Positions 10,931 to 22,870 are shown, counted from the stretch's first letter. The stretch: DNA of 64,000 nt from Euptelea pleiosperma (GCA_035048495.1 CM068543.1:23983751-24047750); one strand, 5' to 3'. Notes: generated from the letters alone by a model not told the origin. Translations and numbers: made by a program.

Positions 10931-13141
10931 TTCTTCCTGTGGAAATAAAATTATACAAAAAAATAAAAGGAGTCTAAAAGAGGTTTTGGATGTAACCAAG
11001 AATAACAATGAATAAACAAGAAGGAAACTTACCCGAATCAACAAGTGATTGCATGGTAGAAGATTGAAGTGAACTAATCCAATGGTGGAGCCTCTTTTAA
11101 GGATATATATGACTGCCACACTTTTGACAGTAGCAACACCTATCACCTCTTCACGATATGAGGTCTGATCTTGATGGCGGAGGGACAAAAGTGTTGTAGT
11201 TGTGACAGTTAACGAGATGTTGATCTACTTTACGAATCCTACCCAAAATAACTCAGTTGCATCTCCGGTAGAAGATTTGGTAGTAGCAGCAAGAGACGTG
11301 TTGGAGATGTGAGATTGGAGGAGAGAGATGTTAAGGCATAAAGGTTTTCTTTTGGATGATGTGGCTGGGTTCTTCCTTCCTCCAATACCTTAACAATGGT
11401 GAAGTGGTTGATCCAAAAGAGATCACACACATAGGGTTGAACGGATGATGGAGGAGAGTTCTTGATCAACAATAATGGATGAAGGTTAGTCGGTTCATAG
11501 GAATGGTTTGTATAGGGAGGGTTAGGATCAAGGTATAGGTTCGATTGATGAAGAGGTGGATAAGAATGGATATCCGATGGACTCGGTAGTTAGTTTCAGC
11601 GACTAAGCTTTCTTAACCACCCCAAAGTCTTGATCGACTATAGAAGAAAAATAAAATAAAAAAATGGATAGATGAAAAGCAACACAATAAATAATAAAAA
11701 AAAATACACTTTAGAGGAGTGAAGCCGTATGTGGGATTTGTTACAAAGAGTATTTAATGGGCTTGGGTTTGAATAGGTCTTAGTGAGAGAGGATTTAATG
11801 GGTTGGACGGTGATGGGGTTTTGTTATAATGTAAATAGGTTGAAGTTGTTAAATAAACAAACCTTTTATGAAAAGTTTTGGTAAAAGAAAAGAATAATAA
11901 AATATGGTGGTCATTGTGGTTAGTACGGTTGTACGCTTGGGTGATTTTCATAAAATGATTAGATAATAATATTAACTTGGGTTCACTTAACATGTTACCC
12001 AATAAGTATTTATTAACACTAACTATTTGTATATAACATTAACTATAGTTTAACTAATTAATTTAAGCTATGCATTCCTATTAGATGTAGTCTAATTAAT
12101 TATTAATTATGTACTTTATACTTTAGTAATATATTTCAAATATAAAGGTGTAGGTATACTTGTATACATATTAAAATAATAAATAATATAGGGTAAAATT
12201 TATTTAAAAATTAAATAAATTATACTCATTATATTTAAATAGTATATCCAACATGCAAGACATAAAATAATCCAAAAACCTGTGCGGGCCTATTGAGCCC
12301 ATGTGGGCCCGCATGAAATGGCCCTAAGAAATTCTAAAAAATCATTTTTCTCGGTATTGACCGAAACTTCACATACATGTTCTATCGACTAGATGATTTT
12401 GCTCAATAAAAAAAAATTCATAAAAATGAGTCTAAGAAATGTAAAACGGATCAAAATATCTTTAAGGGCTTTTAGGGTTTTACAATACCTACCTTAAACC
12501 TTTGTTGATGCTAAGAAAAAATATTTACAAAATTCAAGAAAGATCAAAGGAAGATATGAGAGAAATATACGTGAGGTGGATGTATTCATTAATATGAGTA
12601 GTGATTAAGTTTTGGTGTGGGAGCCTCTAAAATTTCTCTTAAATAGATTATGTGAGTAAATTTTAGATTTGAATTTTTGTTTAAATTTTTAGGAGGTCAA
12701 ATCTTGGCCATTAGATCTAAAGTTAGTAAATGGTTGTGATCAATTAGAGTTTTGGTTAACGACATAGTTTAGGGTTTTGGTTGAATGATTCTCTCAATCT
12801 TTTATGGAAATAAACGACAACTTTCTATTTTATTTTAAATTAAAAAATTATTTTTCTAACTTTAAATTTGGTAAATTTTACAACCTACTAAAAAACTTAT
12901 TTTAAGTTAGATATGGGCTAAAAATTGGCTTAAAGCCTATATGTATCAATTAGACTTTAATTAAAATTATTTTTAGGCCCAAAAAGTTTAAAATTGGCCC
13001 TAAAGGCCTATCGTACTAATTTTAAATTAATCAACATGCAACCAAACATTAATACTTAATATTTATTCATAAATATCATTAACATAATTAAAATAATAAT
13101 TTAAAATTTTAAAATACCATAAAAAAGTTCAAGGTATTACA
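9188..13141 (-). mobile_element. possible decayed LTR sequence of a Gypsy-type element
   Basis: On the minus strand the block would start TGTAATACCTTGAACTTT (plus 13133-13141), the usual look of chromovirus LTR starts, and would end CAGGTCGCCACA (plus 9188). The interior is AT-rich with ACCTACCTTAA-like motifs at 10150 and 12486 and a (TTA)n microsatellite. The flanking 5-mers (GCACC and GTATC) do not match, so neither a solo LTR nor its exact limits are proven. No protein domain was recognised. Confidence 0.3.
10898..10928. repeat. (TTA)n microsatellite
   Basis: About ten uninterrupted TTA units. Confidence 0.9.
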
Positions 13142-13817
13142 GTATCGCCTAGTACCACCAACAATATTTGTGATTTTTGGGGTCTTCATTTCTATACAAC
13201 GATATCATTGTAGGAATATTTATATGATGCATATCTGATGATGCACCACCAACATTAAAATCAGTTGATTTCTTGCATCGTTTTCTGTAGATGACTTTTT
13301 CCACTAGATTCGTTACAATTACCAATGAAAACAATAATTGCAATTTGAACTTCTTCTGACACTTTTGAACAAGTGGTAACTGTAAGGTCTAAATTTTTAG
13401 TGTTGGCTAATTCCATATGACAAAACATCTGTACGTAACCTTTATAGTGTGTGGGTAGTTAGAAGTCGATTAGTTGGGTATAATTTTATCACTGAAGATT
13501 GCTAAAAGACTACTTGACAAAATATTAGAAGAATGATACATCAGAAAATTTAAAACTTCAATTATTCAACACACCATTAAGTTGGTAAGTGACTCATAGA
13601 CCATAACATTTAGGAGATAGAACTTTAATATACCTTAAACTAAGTCACATAGTAAGGGTATCTGATTCAGGGCCTAAGAGGCTTAAGAAACTAAATCAAA
13701 GAGTGTCCGAACAATTTGGGCAGCAGACCAATCGATTGGACCTTGATCCCTAATCGATTGGCTAAAGATTGGAAAAGCTTCATGAGGATTCAGATAAACT
13801 ATCATAGGTATTGTTAG
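13142..13817. other. no gene seen
   Basis: AT-rich. An AATCGATTGG-containing stretch lies at 13725-13765, similar to the motif arrays of the Copia LTRs. A 64-residue minus-strand frame at 13149-13343 has no recognisable domain. Confidence 0.35.
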
Positions 13818-14760
13818 AGCAAAAATGAATCAAAATGACCAACTTTAATTGTAATATATTAGAGATATACTATTTTTGAAGTTGTTCAGTTGAATATCTA
13901 AATAAATAATCAAGCAATCACACAGATAACACAGGATATGTTTACAAAGAAACCTCTACTCTGAAAAATCACGAGACCACGTCCAGACAGTAAAGTGCAC
14001 TAACAAAAGTTATTAAGTACAAATATTATACCACACAATCAACATATAGGCTGAATACCAACTCAATATCTCCATGAGTCTCCTATCTTTGCTTCTCCAT
14101 ACTGTCTTGTTATTCTATGCTTCGAATTCGTGAACACACCTTCGCATGATTACAACAACCAATTTAGAAGCACACTGAATTCACACTCATAACCACGAAC
14201 CACACACACTAAACTCAATCAGTACGTGCAATAAGGTTTTAATGATATAAGACCATTAGGAAACAATCCCAGAATGAAAGTTTATTCGGTGCTAGTTTTT
14301 TAATCGAACTATACAAGTTGGTTCGGACCAATTAGGGTTCGTTCGAACCAACCTAAGCTCATTCGAACCAAAATTGGTTTGGGTCGAACCAACTTCACAA
14401 CCTGCCTCATGTGATTCGAACCTGATTTGGTTTTGATTCGAACCAACTTGGGTCTGGTTCAAACCAAAGTTCATAGTGAATTAAACTTCAAGTTTAAATC
14501 AATCCCAAATGGTTCCAAGTCTGAGTCAAGGTCAAAGTCAACCGCCTATGGTTAAACTAAGTCATCTAGCTCGCTTACCAATTTAGAAATCAAATGAGAT
14601 GTAAACTCAAGAGGCCAAGTAGGCATGTGATTATTGAACAGTTGAACTTCGGCTTGTGCATCATCTTCATATCAGACAAACTCTATTGAAGACTACGACG
14701 TATCCTATTACGTACACACTAGACTCAATAACTGACTTAGAGACTAATGGGTTTGACATA
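13818..14760 (-). mobile_element. LTR-like repeat R, copy 1
   Basis: This stretch (GTTAGAGCAAAAATGAATC onward) recurs at 30426-30600 and 31345-32640, and begins again at the window end (from 63967). It resembles a Copia-type LTR read on the minus strand and carries an ACCACG..GGGACCACGTCC-like block also found in the Copia LTRs at 38.4 and 55.4 kb. 14290-14470 is a run of TTCGAACCAA-type motifs. Confidence 0.5.
14290..14470. repeat. TTCGAACC motif run in repeat R
   Basis: About five copies of GTTCGAACCAA or its variants in 180 bp. The homologous array at 32120-32340 lies next to a TATA-like palindrome. Confidence 0.6.
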
Positions 14761-15182
14761 AAAATAGGCAATTACAAAATATGGACAAAAAGGAAGAGAA
14801 CTTAGAGGCTCTTAACATGGTTGTTTGAGAGTGGGGTAGAAGCTTAACTTCCCACCTCTTCCCCCATAAGGTTTGGGGTAGAATACTAGCCTCCTAGCCC
14901 TCCATGGTTGAAAGTTGCATGGTACATTCCCGTCGAGATGGGGGATAGTTCATAGTTATTAGAGAAGGAAACTAGTACGGCATAAAACAAGGTGAGAAAC
15001 AGAAATTGAAATGGCCACTATAAAGTTGACCTGATGTGGGAAACCAGAAGGCGGTGGGAAAAGTAGGAGAAACGGTAGGAAAACAATCAAGTACATTTTA
15101 CGCATCATCGATTTCAGTTTATATTTCACTAGGGGAATGCCATGTGAGAAGCCCGTGCGCCTTACAAATGGAAGCACCTTAC

Positions 15183-15458
15183 ACGTGGCACACTCGTAGA
15201 GATCACTGACCGTATCGATGTTTGGCCCATCCGTAGGTGGACCTATATGCAAAAAATCAGCCTGATTAGTGGTTTTTAAGGATTTGATTGGAGTCATTTT
15301 CATGGGTAGATTTTAAACCATAGATTTCAAGCATTATTTGGGGTACTCAGATCCAAAGGTTTGAAATCACTAATCAGACTATTATTTGGTATATAGGTCC
15401 ACCTAGGGATGTGACAAACATCCATAAGGTCAGTGGTCTCTAAGAGTGTGCCACATGG
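15183..15458. mobile_element. M1 MITE
   Basis: Long inverted repeats begin at a GTGGCAC / GTGCCAC palindrome. The left arm is GATCACTGACCGTATCGATG-like and the right arm is its inverse, ending GTCAGTGGTCTCTAAGAG. Same family as 17418, 17799 and 24627. Confidence 0.65.
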
Positions 15459-15704
15459 TTATACTATTGTTCCTTATCAACATTGATGAGGGATGTGGGC
15501 AAGCTGGACAACCTGAACTGTGAAGGGGCATTTAACGAGGAAGGTTTTGCCTTTGAAAACAGAGAAACCTTTAATTGAGACAACGGTGGGTGGCACTACC
15601 GGTTTTTGCTTTTATAATAGTACAGATAGTTCACCTTTACTCAATATTATTTTTCCTAGTGGCCCATTTCAATTCTTGACTTGGGGGCAATACTTTTGAG
15701 TCGT

Positions 15705-15896
15705 GCTACCACATGGATAACTGAACAAAACTAAGTGCGGGTGAGGCCATTGAGCATTAAATTCAAGTGATCTACAGTCCACTAGACATAGATTTAATAC
15801 TTTGCAATTGTTGCCTCATGGACTGTAGATCTCTATTATCCAATGGTCAATAGCCTCAATTGTATATTTTTTTGTCCGGTTATTGGTAGGGGTAGC
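15705..15896. mobile_element. MITE with GCTACC ends, copy 1
   Basis: Left end GCTACCACATGGATAACTG, right end CCGGTTATTGGTAGGGGTAGC, with ~80-bp inverted arms around GATCTACAGTCC. The second copy, at the same relative place in the next unit, is 24301-24494. No clear target duplication. Confidence 0.65.
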
Positions 15897-16453
15897 AATC
15901 TCCATAATAAAATCCCTCTTGTTGTTGAAATTTAATTGGACCATTAAAAAGTTTTATAAAAGTCCACTAACTTAAAAAAAGTTGTAATAGTAATAGTATG
16001 AAAATTATGAAAGAAACTTAATTGAAATATATTATAGATAAAAATCGTACTTTATAACTGAAAAAACTTCAAAATACGCAGTATGAGGAGCACTTATTTT
16101 GGAAAAAAATAATAATGAGAAATTAGACCATTTTCCCAAGCCACTACATGTTTGTATTTTTGATAAGTCCAAAATGCATTAATGAAAGGAGATCGAGAAG
16201 ATCTGAGGGTTCACAAAGAAGATAAAAAAACTGAAAAGCTACACCAAAATGTTGTCAAACCTAAAAACCGTGTCCCTGAAAAAGACACCCCTCATGTTAC
16301 TAGCTTAAACTTGCTAGATGGGGAGAGAGTATGAGGTAGTAAAACACATGGATGCGTTTCGGAATAGTGCCTTCCTACAAATACCCATAAAGTAAGATAC
16401 TCTTGCTCTTTCTCTCTGATATGCATGTACATGTACATGCATGTATACGGGAT

Positions 16454-16462
16454 TATAAATAA
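16454..16462 (+). promoter_or_regulatory. TATA box of peptide gene A
   Basis: TATAAATAA lies 52 bases before the ATG. It is conserved in place with 25360 and 33974. CACATG at about 16347 stands where the paralogues have CACGTG. Confidence 0.7.
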
Positions 16463-16513
16463 AGGTGGGAGGCTATACAAGCTAATTACACATCTAAACA
16501 ATAACACAAGAAG

Positions 16514-16961
16514 ATGGCTCCAAAGGCCTTTTTTATACTTTGCATCCTTTTGGTTTCCATTCTCCTCATCCCCTCAGAGATAGCAGCACGAGAATTACTC
16601 AAGAATTCTCAAACTCGTAAGTATATATCATCTTGTTATTATTCCTTGTTATATAAAGTTATAAACTGCTAGCTGTATCGTTGTTGCCATAGAAGAGAAG
16701 GGTGGCAAGCTCGACGACATGATCAAACACAACAATTATTCCAAAATTACATTTACCTTCAGCAACGACACTATCCTCTTCCCACACCATTCCCCAACCA
16801 TTCCACCGACAGCGCCACCGAGATTCCTCCCATGTTCTCTCCCTACACCACCGGTCCCTTCTCCCCTTTCATCCTCCACTCAACTCCCTCACCCACTCCA
16901 CCCCTACGACCTCCTCACCAACCCCTCCATCCCCTTCCCACCCCCCAAATTACACATCTGA
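16514..16961 (+). CDS. secreted proline-rich peptide precursor A (two exons)
   Basis: Exon 1 (16514-16616) encodes the signal peptide: MAPKAFF, a hydrophobic core ending LLIPSE, a probable cleavage site after IAA, then RELLKNSQT. The donor is CTC|GTAAGT (phase 1). A 76-bp intron ends CCATAG, and exon 2 (16693-16961) begins EKGGKLDD and becomes rich in Pro, Ser and His. Total about 123 residues. The last codons and TGA (16959-16961) come from the 5' leader of an adjoining duplicated copy, so the native C-terminus is lost. The first exon resembles the signal exon of plant glycine-rich protein genes (MxSKAFLxLG...SSEVAARE), known from that family; here the glycine-rich part is replaced. The role is unknown; a peptide-hormone-like or cell-wall role is possible. 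A separate start for this copy is supported by TATA and leader conservation. Confidence 0.65.
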
Positions 16962-16978
16962 ACAATAACACAGGGAGA

Positions 16979-17160
16979 TGGCTCCAAAGGCCTTTTTTTT
17001 TTATCCTTTTGCATCCTTTTAGTTTCCATTCTCCTCATCCCCGTAGAAGAGAAGGGTGGAAGCTCGACGACATCAAACACAGCAATAATTCCAAAATTAC
17101 AACTACCCTTGGCAACGGCACACATAAAAATCACCCTATTGGTACTCGCTCTAGCCACTA
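16979..17160 (+). pseudogene. intronless exon 1-exon 2 fusion copy
   Basis: A second leader (ACACATCTGAACAATAACACA) and ATG follow immediately. Exon 1 is cut after ATCCCC and joined directly to GTAG-AAGAGAAGG of exon 2. The GTAG is still intron sequence, so this is a deletion and not reverse-transcribed mRNA. An extra T in the T-run puts TAG into the signal peptide. The copy runs into M1-like sequence after the GGCAACGGCAC part. Confidence 0.7.
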
Positions 17161-17417
17161 GATTTTAGCACTTTTTAATGCGTGGTTCTAGTCATTCGAT
17201 TCAACCATTTTTGGGTATTAAATCCAGCGTCTAGAAATCATTAAACAAGCTGATTTTTGGTATCAATATCTACCAAAAGGGTGGTGGGTATTTCGTCACG
17301 ACTCTTTTAATTTTTATTCTTCTCTCTTTTTTTGTCAAATCAAATGGACAGGACCTCGGTCTGCCGATCAGGAACACACTTGAAAGAGTGGAACTTTTGC
17401 TGATCGGACCACGATAT

Positions 17418-17680
17418 GAGCCACTTGGCACATTCTTAGAGACGACTAACAGTATGAATGTTTGGCTTAGGTGGACTTCCATATAAAAAAAAACATCCTG
17501 ATTAGTTATTTCAAACCTTTGGATCTTTGTACCCCAAATAAAGCTCAAGTTCCATAGTAAAAAAATCAATCCATGGAAACAACTTCAATCCAACGGTTAG
17601 AAATCACTAATCAGACTAAGTTTTATCTGTAGGTCCACCGGGGGGTTGGGAGATCTCTAAGAATGTGCCATGTGGCTCAT
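17418..17680. mobile_element. M1 MITE
   Basis: Inverted arms run from GAGCCACTTGGCACATTCTTAG to its complement near 17660-17680. Confidence 0.6.
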
Positions 17681-17798
17681 AACGTGGTCCCTCAGAAAAG
17701 TTCTACTCCATTTGTAAAGAACCCAATTTAGGTTTGGATTTGATTTGCGTCGAACCTGGGTCACTTGACCGTAGATCTTCACTTATAGATGTCATTAT

Positions 17799-18044
17799 GA
17801 GCCACATGGCATACCTTTAGAGACCACGGACCGTATTGACGTTTGGTCCTTCGCCCAATGTAGCCTGATTAGTGGTTTCAACCTTTTGATCTTTGTACTC
17901 CAAATAATGCTTGAAATACACGGTTAAAAATCAACTCATGAAAACGATCGACTTCATTTCAACGCTTAGAAATCTCTAATCAGATTAATTTAGTCTGTAG
18001 GTCCATACGGTCAGCGATCCTTAAGAGTGTGCCATGTGCCTCAT
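17799..18044. mobile_element. M1 MITE
   Basis: Begins GAGCCACATGGCATACC and ends GGTGCCATGTGCCTCAT-like, with ACGGACCGTA / TACGGTCAGC inside the arms. Confidence 0.6.
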
Positions 18045-18179
18045 AACTGGGGTCCGGACGTCCATCAGCAAAGTTATACTCCGAAGAAAGCATGCACACA
18101 CACATAACTTTGGCTATTGTGTTGTGACTGCAAGGATGAGGTCGCAGTACTCAAGATCAAGGTTTAAAAAGGGACGGTG

Positions 18180-18425
18180 TAACAGACTGGGATCATTACC
18201 GTTTTTTTTTTTCCGTTATAACGAGTTGTAATGTTGAGGGGCAAAAATGGAAAATAACGGAAAATAATGGGCATAATGGAAAAAAATGGAAATAATGGCA
18301 CTGAAATTCAGAATTTGAAATTTCAATTTTCAAAAAGAAAATAACGACGGAAAATAACTGAAATAACCATGGTTTTTTTCCACAAAATTTCCCAGAAAAT
18401 TTCCCAGAAAAGTTGAGGTATGGTT
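18180..18425. repeat. AACGGAAAATAA-rich repeat
   Basis: Repeated GGAAAATAACGG-type motifs follow a TAACAGACTGGG start. Related pieces are at 6300-6560, 19085-19200, 27200-27320 and 28030-28110. Probably a MITE family; ends not defined. Confidence 0.4.
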
Positions 18426-18588
18426 CACATCACTTTTGGAATATCTAGATCTCCTTTAAATATACATGGGTCCTACTTTAAGATGTTGTCTTGATTATTG
18501 TGACCACACTTTTTAGCAGTTGCATTGCGACAGACAAATATTATCTTTTTCTTGTATGAACTAATCTCATGTATCATGGTTGCTGCAG

Positions 18589-18893
18589 AAGGGAATGGTG
18601 ACAAGCTGGACCACGTTAAACAGGACAGTAATACCAGAATCACAACTAAGTCCCTCGGTCGTCGCCATACTAGTATTACCATCATGCGTGAGAGTCCTAG
18701 ATCACCACCACCACCTCCCAGATATAATTATCGCCACCACAATCTTGATCCCTATCGTCGTCATCGTACCGGTTCGACCGCAACCCGTCAACCTCCCTCT
18801 ACCTCCCTCATACCCTCCATCCACCCTTCCATTCCCTACTTAGGACCTAATGTTATGGTTTGGGTACGGTCGATCCATATGGTATTTAAATAA
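18589..18893 (+). CDS. terminal exon type C, unit I
   Basis: A pyrimidine-rich tract and TTGCTGCAG precede an exon starting EGNGDKLDHVKQ, then SPPPPPRYNYRHHNLDPYRR. It is open to TAA 18891-18893 with AATAAAG overlapping the stop. No first exon is visible just upstream. The phase matches the signal exon at 16514: the joined frame would be exactly 408 nt. Relative to the type C exon at 27482, a frame slip changes the last third; the other frame keeps the SYPPSTLPFPT end. Whether it is spliced to 16514 or is a headless pseudogene cannot be told from DNA. Confidence 0.45.
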
Positions 18894-19189
18894 AGTTTTG
18901 ATTGAAGGTTGATGCTGCAACCTTTTATGCACAATGGTTGGCCTAGTAACTTGTACATATGCATGGTTACTAGACCGAGACACTTCATTCTGTAACATCC
19001 CTTCACGGAAATCTGATCGAAATGAGAGGTCAAGAGCTGTATTTTAGTTTCTCTTTTGTAAAGTAAACAAGAGAATAATGATCAATGATGATTTCAATAA
19101 AGGTTTTAAAGGGGCTGTTATAACAGTATAACGGATTGGGGGCGCAATCGTCTTTTTCCATTAAAAAGAAATTTGTAACGCTCAGGGGC

Positions 19190-19405
19190 AAAAACGGATC
19201 GGTGGGCTCCAATCCTGATCCAGATCGGTCCAATCCAGATCCAGATCGGTCCAATCCAGAATGGGATCGGCCCATCTCGCCTGAGAGAAAGTGAATCCTC
19301 TTTGGGGAAATAGTAATCTTAGGGCAAGCCTATCTATTTTTGGCTCGGATAGGTGGGCTCCGACCTGCTGATACAGAACGGGATCGGCCGAGACTTCGAA
19401 CCATG
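19190..19405. mobile_element. MITE interrupting a first-exon remnant (left end lost)
   Basis: The right end CTTCGAACCATG is followed by GTCAAGAA and then ATCATTAAACTC|GTATTATC, the tail of a signal exon with its donor. The full element is at 26667-26865. Here its left end is replaced by other repeat sequence. Confidence 0.5.
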
Positions 19406-19639
19406 GTCAAGAATCATTAAACTCGTATTATCTTGTTTATTTCCCTATAGGTTATTAGGTTTCATATATCAATTTTAGAGGATCAAGAGTAGTGGTAGCT
19501 AGAACTCTATATTTTGTTTTAAAGATAACTACTATGAATAAAGTTGTTGGTATGATTTCTTTGAGCTTATAATAACCATATGTAATAAATATTATATTTT
19601 TCTTGTATAATCTAATATACTGTATCATCATTGCAGCAG

Positions 19640-19830
19640 AAGAGAAGGGTGGCAAGATGGACAACGTTAAACACAACAGCAATACCAGAATTACAACTAA
19701 CTCCCTTGGTGACCCAACCCCCATGCGCAAGACCAGATCACCACCATCTCCCATATATAATTATCCCCACCGGTATCGTCCCATTCCAGATGATGATCCC
19801 TCCCCACTGCCATCGTTGCATTCCAAATGA
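19640..19830 (+). CDS. terminal exon type B, unit I
   Basis: The acceptor ATTGCAGCAG is followed by EKGGKMDNVKHNSNTRIT, a LGDPTPM block and RSPPSPIYNYPHRYRP, ending TGA 19828-19830. It is phase-compatible with the signal exon at 16514 (joined length 294 nt). Its own first exon survives only as about 11 bases after the MITE at 19405. The tail is shorter than the type B exon at 35607 because of a frame change. An overlapping frame stays open to 20023. Confidence 0.45.
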
Positions 19831-20337
19831 TCATCCTCCCCAAACCCGTCAACCTCCCCCATCCACTCATCCCCCTCACCACCCAATACCCTCCCTCCAG
19901 CTCCCTCACCCCCTCCACCCACCCCTCGATGCCCTACTCTCCCTTAGGGCTCAAACCTTACTGTGGTTGCAGACCAACAATAAGAAAGTCATCATTATTA
20001 TAATAAGTCATGTGCTCATGTAGTGAATAAGAACATGTCATGTCATGAATAATACTAGGACCTAATGTTATGGTTTGGGTCCATAAATGGTATTTGAATG
20101 AAGTTTCGATTGAAGGTTGATGTTGCAGCCTTTTATGCACCACAGTTGGCCTAGTAACTTGTACATGCATGGTTATTAGAATGAGAGACTTCATTATGTA
20201 ACATCCCATCACTGAAGTCTGATCGAAATCAGTCGAGAACTGTATTTTAGCTTCACTTTTATAAATTAAACAAGAGAATAATGAACAATGATGATTTAAA
20301 CTACAACAATATATCCAATCTTAAAAGAAAAAAATTT
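19831..20337 (+). other. 3' flank of terminal exon B, unit I
   Basis: CCTAATGTTATGGTTTGGGTCC, AAGGTTGATGTTGCAGCC and TGTACATGCATGGTTA are conserved after type B and C exons of all units (18843, 20053, 27782, 29300, 36024), as expected of a shared 3' UTR. Confidence 0.5.
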
Positions 20338-21178
20338 CAAAAGGCAAAAATTTTCCATAAGACCAACTTGGAAGGAATGGAATGCAAATCTTTGAAAAGC
20401 TTCCTCTATTTGGATTTCCTAGCAAGCTTAGCTAGAAATTCATGACTAATCATCAGTAAATTCGAAATTCAAAAGTATTAATCAAGTACACCATAATATC
20501 ATTAGGACATCATTAATTGGCTGCTGATGTTTATGTACGTCGATTCACCCCTTTAAGTGTCAATTCATGGATTGCACCTATCGACCTGGTTAGTCCAATC
20601 AATACAACACCACACTTATCAATGGGGTCATCCAAGTTATCATTTTGTTGAATAAGAAGTTTCGAAAAATCAATTGTTTATGTGGTAGTAAACTAAAATA
20701 TAAACCCGAGTGGTCTAGATAGATATGTTATATGTAAACAAATAAAATTATCATCATCATTTTGTAGATGCTTCAATATGCACGTAAGCACATTGATGTT
20801 ACATGAGAAACTTAGAGTCACATAAAATATCTAAAGGTAGGCTAACGATGCATAGTCAACACTTAGGTGACATAAGGGACATAGGATTGGAGGTTGAGAG
20901 ATAAGTCGCAAGACATGAGACGTTGTAAGGAGTTACGGAGACGCCTCGTCGATTTTATCTTTTTTATCGACATGACGTCGATGCATGCTTGGACATGAAC
21001 TGACATACTGAGAGAAGAGTATATGAATGAACAATGAATACCCATGACCAATCAGTATGGTCATAGGTGCCATGTCACTTCCACATGGGACGAGGGTATT
21101 TTGATAATTTTGCTTCTTAGACCCGAGTCTATAAATATCATTGAAGAGAAAAGAATGGGGACACTTTTCTTGGGAACT

Positions 21179-21213
<35 letters not shown>

Positions 21214-21490
21214 CCATTCCCTATTTTTTCTCTACATCCAACTATCCCGATCTCTTATATTCTCCTAATTTGATGAATATGGAACCCGAACAACTAATGA
21301 CTTAGCTTAGGCGGGTCTCTTGGACTACCTTTCCCCGCTCATTAGATATTTGTCACTTGCCTTATCCTCCAACTCTTACACATTTATACCTTATCCCAAA
21401 TGAGGTCAGTAAGAGATATCATATTTTACCATTTCACTTCGTTTAATGCGATGCGTTTGTGAGGGTGCACACATATTAGATATATATCTA
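20338..21490. mobile_element. 1.15-kb insertion present only in unit I
   Basis: Units II and III run directly from AAAAGAAATAAAATTTCTA into ATTAACATTTAAG or its variant (29.5 and 36.25 kb). Unit I has about 1.15 kb extra at this point. It holds an (AT)n tract at 21182-21211 and no recognised domain or terminal repeat. Confidence 0.5.
21182..21211. repeat. (AT)n microsatellite
   Basis: About fifteen AT units. Confidence 0.9.
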
Positions 21491-21871
21491 CCAATAATAA
21501 CATTTAAGGCTACTTACCATGTAAGTGGTTGTAGGTGTATAACTTCATTTGCATGACATGTATTCAAGTGCCAATAAAGTATTTTTTAATTTTTTATTCT
21601 TGTAAGGGAAGCGATCTAAAGCTAGTTGGGCTGTTAGGTTAGGCTGATTGATGTGATATGAGAAGTCAAATGGTTGAATAGGGGAATTTTGGGAAAAATG
21701 AGTTAGTTTTGGTATCTATACAATAAGGGACGAAGGTTGTCTCCCCTTATAAGTAGTGGCTGAGATCTATTAATATTCAACAGTTGTGATTTGTTGTTTT
21801 TCAAAAAAATAAATTTGGCATATGCGTTTTTTGCTGTTCATTTTTTCTCTCACCTAATCCCACGCCCCCAC

Positions 21872-21873
<2 letters not shown>

Positions 21874-21910
<37 letters not shown>

Positions 21911-21923
21911 TCTCTCTTTCTCT
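21874..21923. repeat. (CT)n microsatellite
   Basis: A long TC run with few interruptions. Confidence 0.9.
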
Positions 21924-21973
21924 AAAGAAGATGAAGAGCTCTATCTATCTCACACACTGTACCCCCACTTAAA

Positions 21974-22268
21974 ATTTTTTTATTTGATAAGGTGCTGAAA
22001 TATATATTGAAAGAGGAAAAGATACAACAAAGAGGGAGGAGATCAGAAGTCGAGAAGACCTCTGAACTCGACAACCAAAGCAAAAGGTGAAGACTACTAT
22101 CCCTTATACATCATAGAATCCCATTTAACACTAAGTCTTCAAAAGAAAACCCTTTACACTCGTCAAACAACTTAGACCAAAGAAGGATGAGAGCCTTGAT
22201 AGATAGGGTGATTTCGAATAGTGGAGCCTCTTTTCCTTCAAATACTCTTTTGTTCCTCTCCTTCCATT
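21974..22268 (-). mobile_element. 5'-truncated LINE 3' end
   Basis: On the minus strand, codons starting ERNKRVFEGKEAPLFE end at 22111. They match the C-terminal tail of plant LINE reverse transcriptases, of the WKERN.R.FEGK type. A 3' UTR of about 130 bp ends in a short A-run. A perfect 14-bp target duplication TACCCCCACTTAAA flanks it (21960-21973 and 22269-22282), the mark of target-primed insertion with severe 5' truncation. Confidence 0.85.
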
Positions 22269-22282
22269 TACCCCCACTTAAA

Positions 22283-22870
22283 TCTCTATCCGACAGAACC
22301 ACCTCCATCTCACTGTCCTCATCTCCATCTCTCTTAGAATTACCGTCGACCTCTCCATCTCTCAAAGAGCCTCCCTCTCACTAATCTCTCTCACAAAAAC
22401 CACCGTCGAGCCCTTTCTTTCTCATAACCACCGTCGACCTCCCTCTCTTTCACTGAGAAGAAGACCTCTCTAGCCACCATCGACCTCCATCTCTGAAGTA
22501 ATTTCGTGCTCCATTTGGGTGTTTTCCATCTCTAAGGTATTTTTGTCATTTGAAGAAGGCAGTTAGGGTTTCGAATGGGCCAATCGCTCAACCCATGGAT
22601 CTAAGTCCTTCGTTAGCCGTTTTCAATTCTCCCGACGATGCAGATCACGAGTCCACAAAACCCATAGAAATTGGGAAGCCAGTGGGTCCGATTTGGCCTA
22701 TATGGGGATCCGAGGGTTTCCACAATGGAAGAGATTCGAACAAAAAACTGTTACTCATGCATTTCCTTGACAAATCTCTTTTACTCGTGATTATTTATGG
22801 TGAAAAAGTTGGGTTTTTGGATGAAATTTCTTATAGACTCCGGGAAAACAGCCCCTATAGACTCCGGGAA
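22283..22870 (+). other. possible gene fragment, not recognised
   Basis: Pyrimidine-rich leader-like sequence with repeated CACCGTCGACCTCC is followed by a frame from about 22575 containing SNGPIAQPMDLSPS. The frame runs into repeat R at 22870. It lacks a supported start or domain; a captured fragment is possible. Confidence 0.25.

Noticed and set aside
9188..13141. Confirmed solo LTR
   Set aside because: Start and end look right for a chromovirus LTR, but the flanking 5-mers differ and no sibling is in the window.
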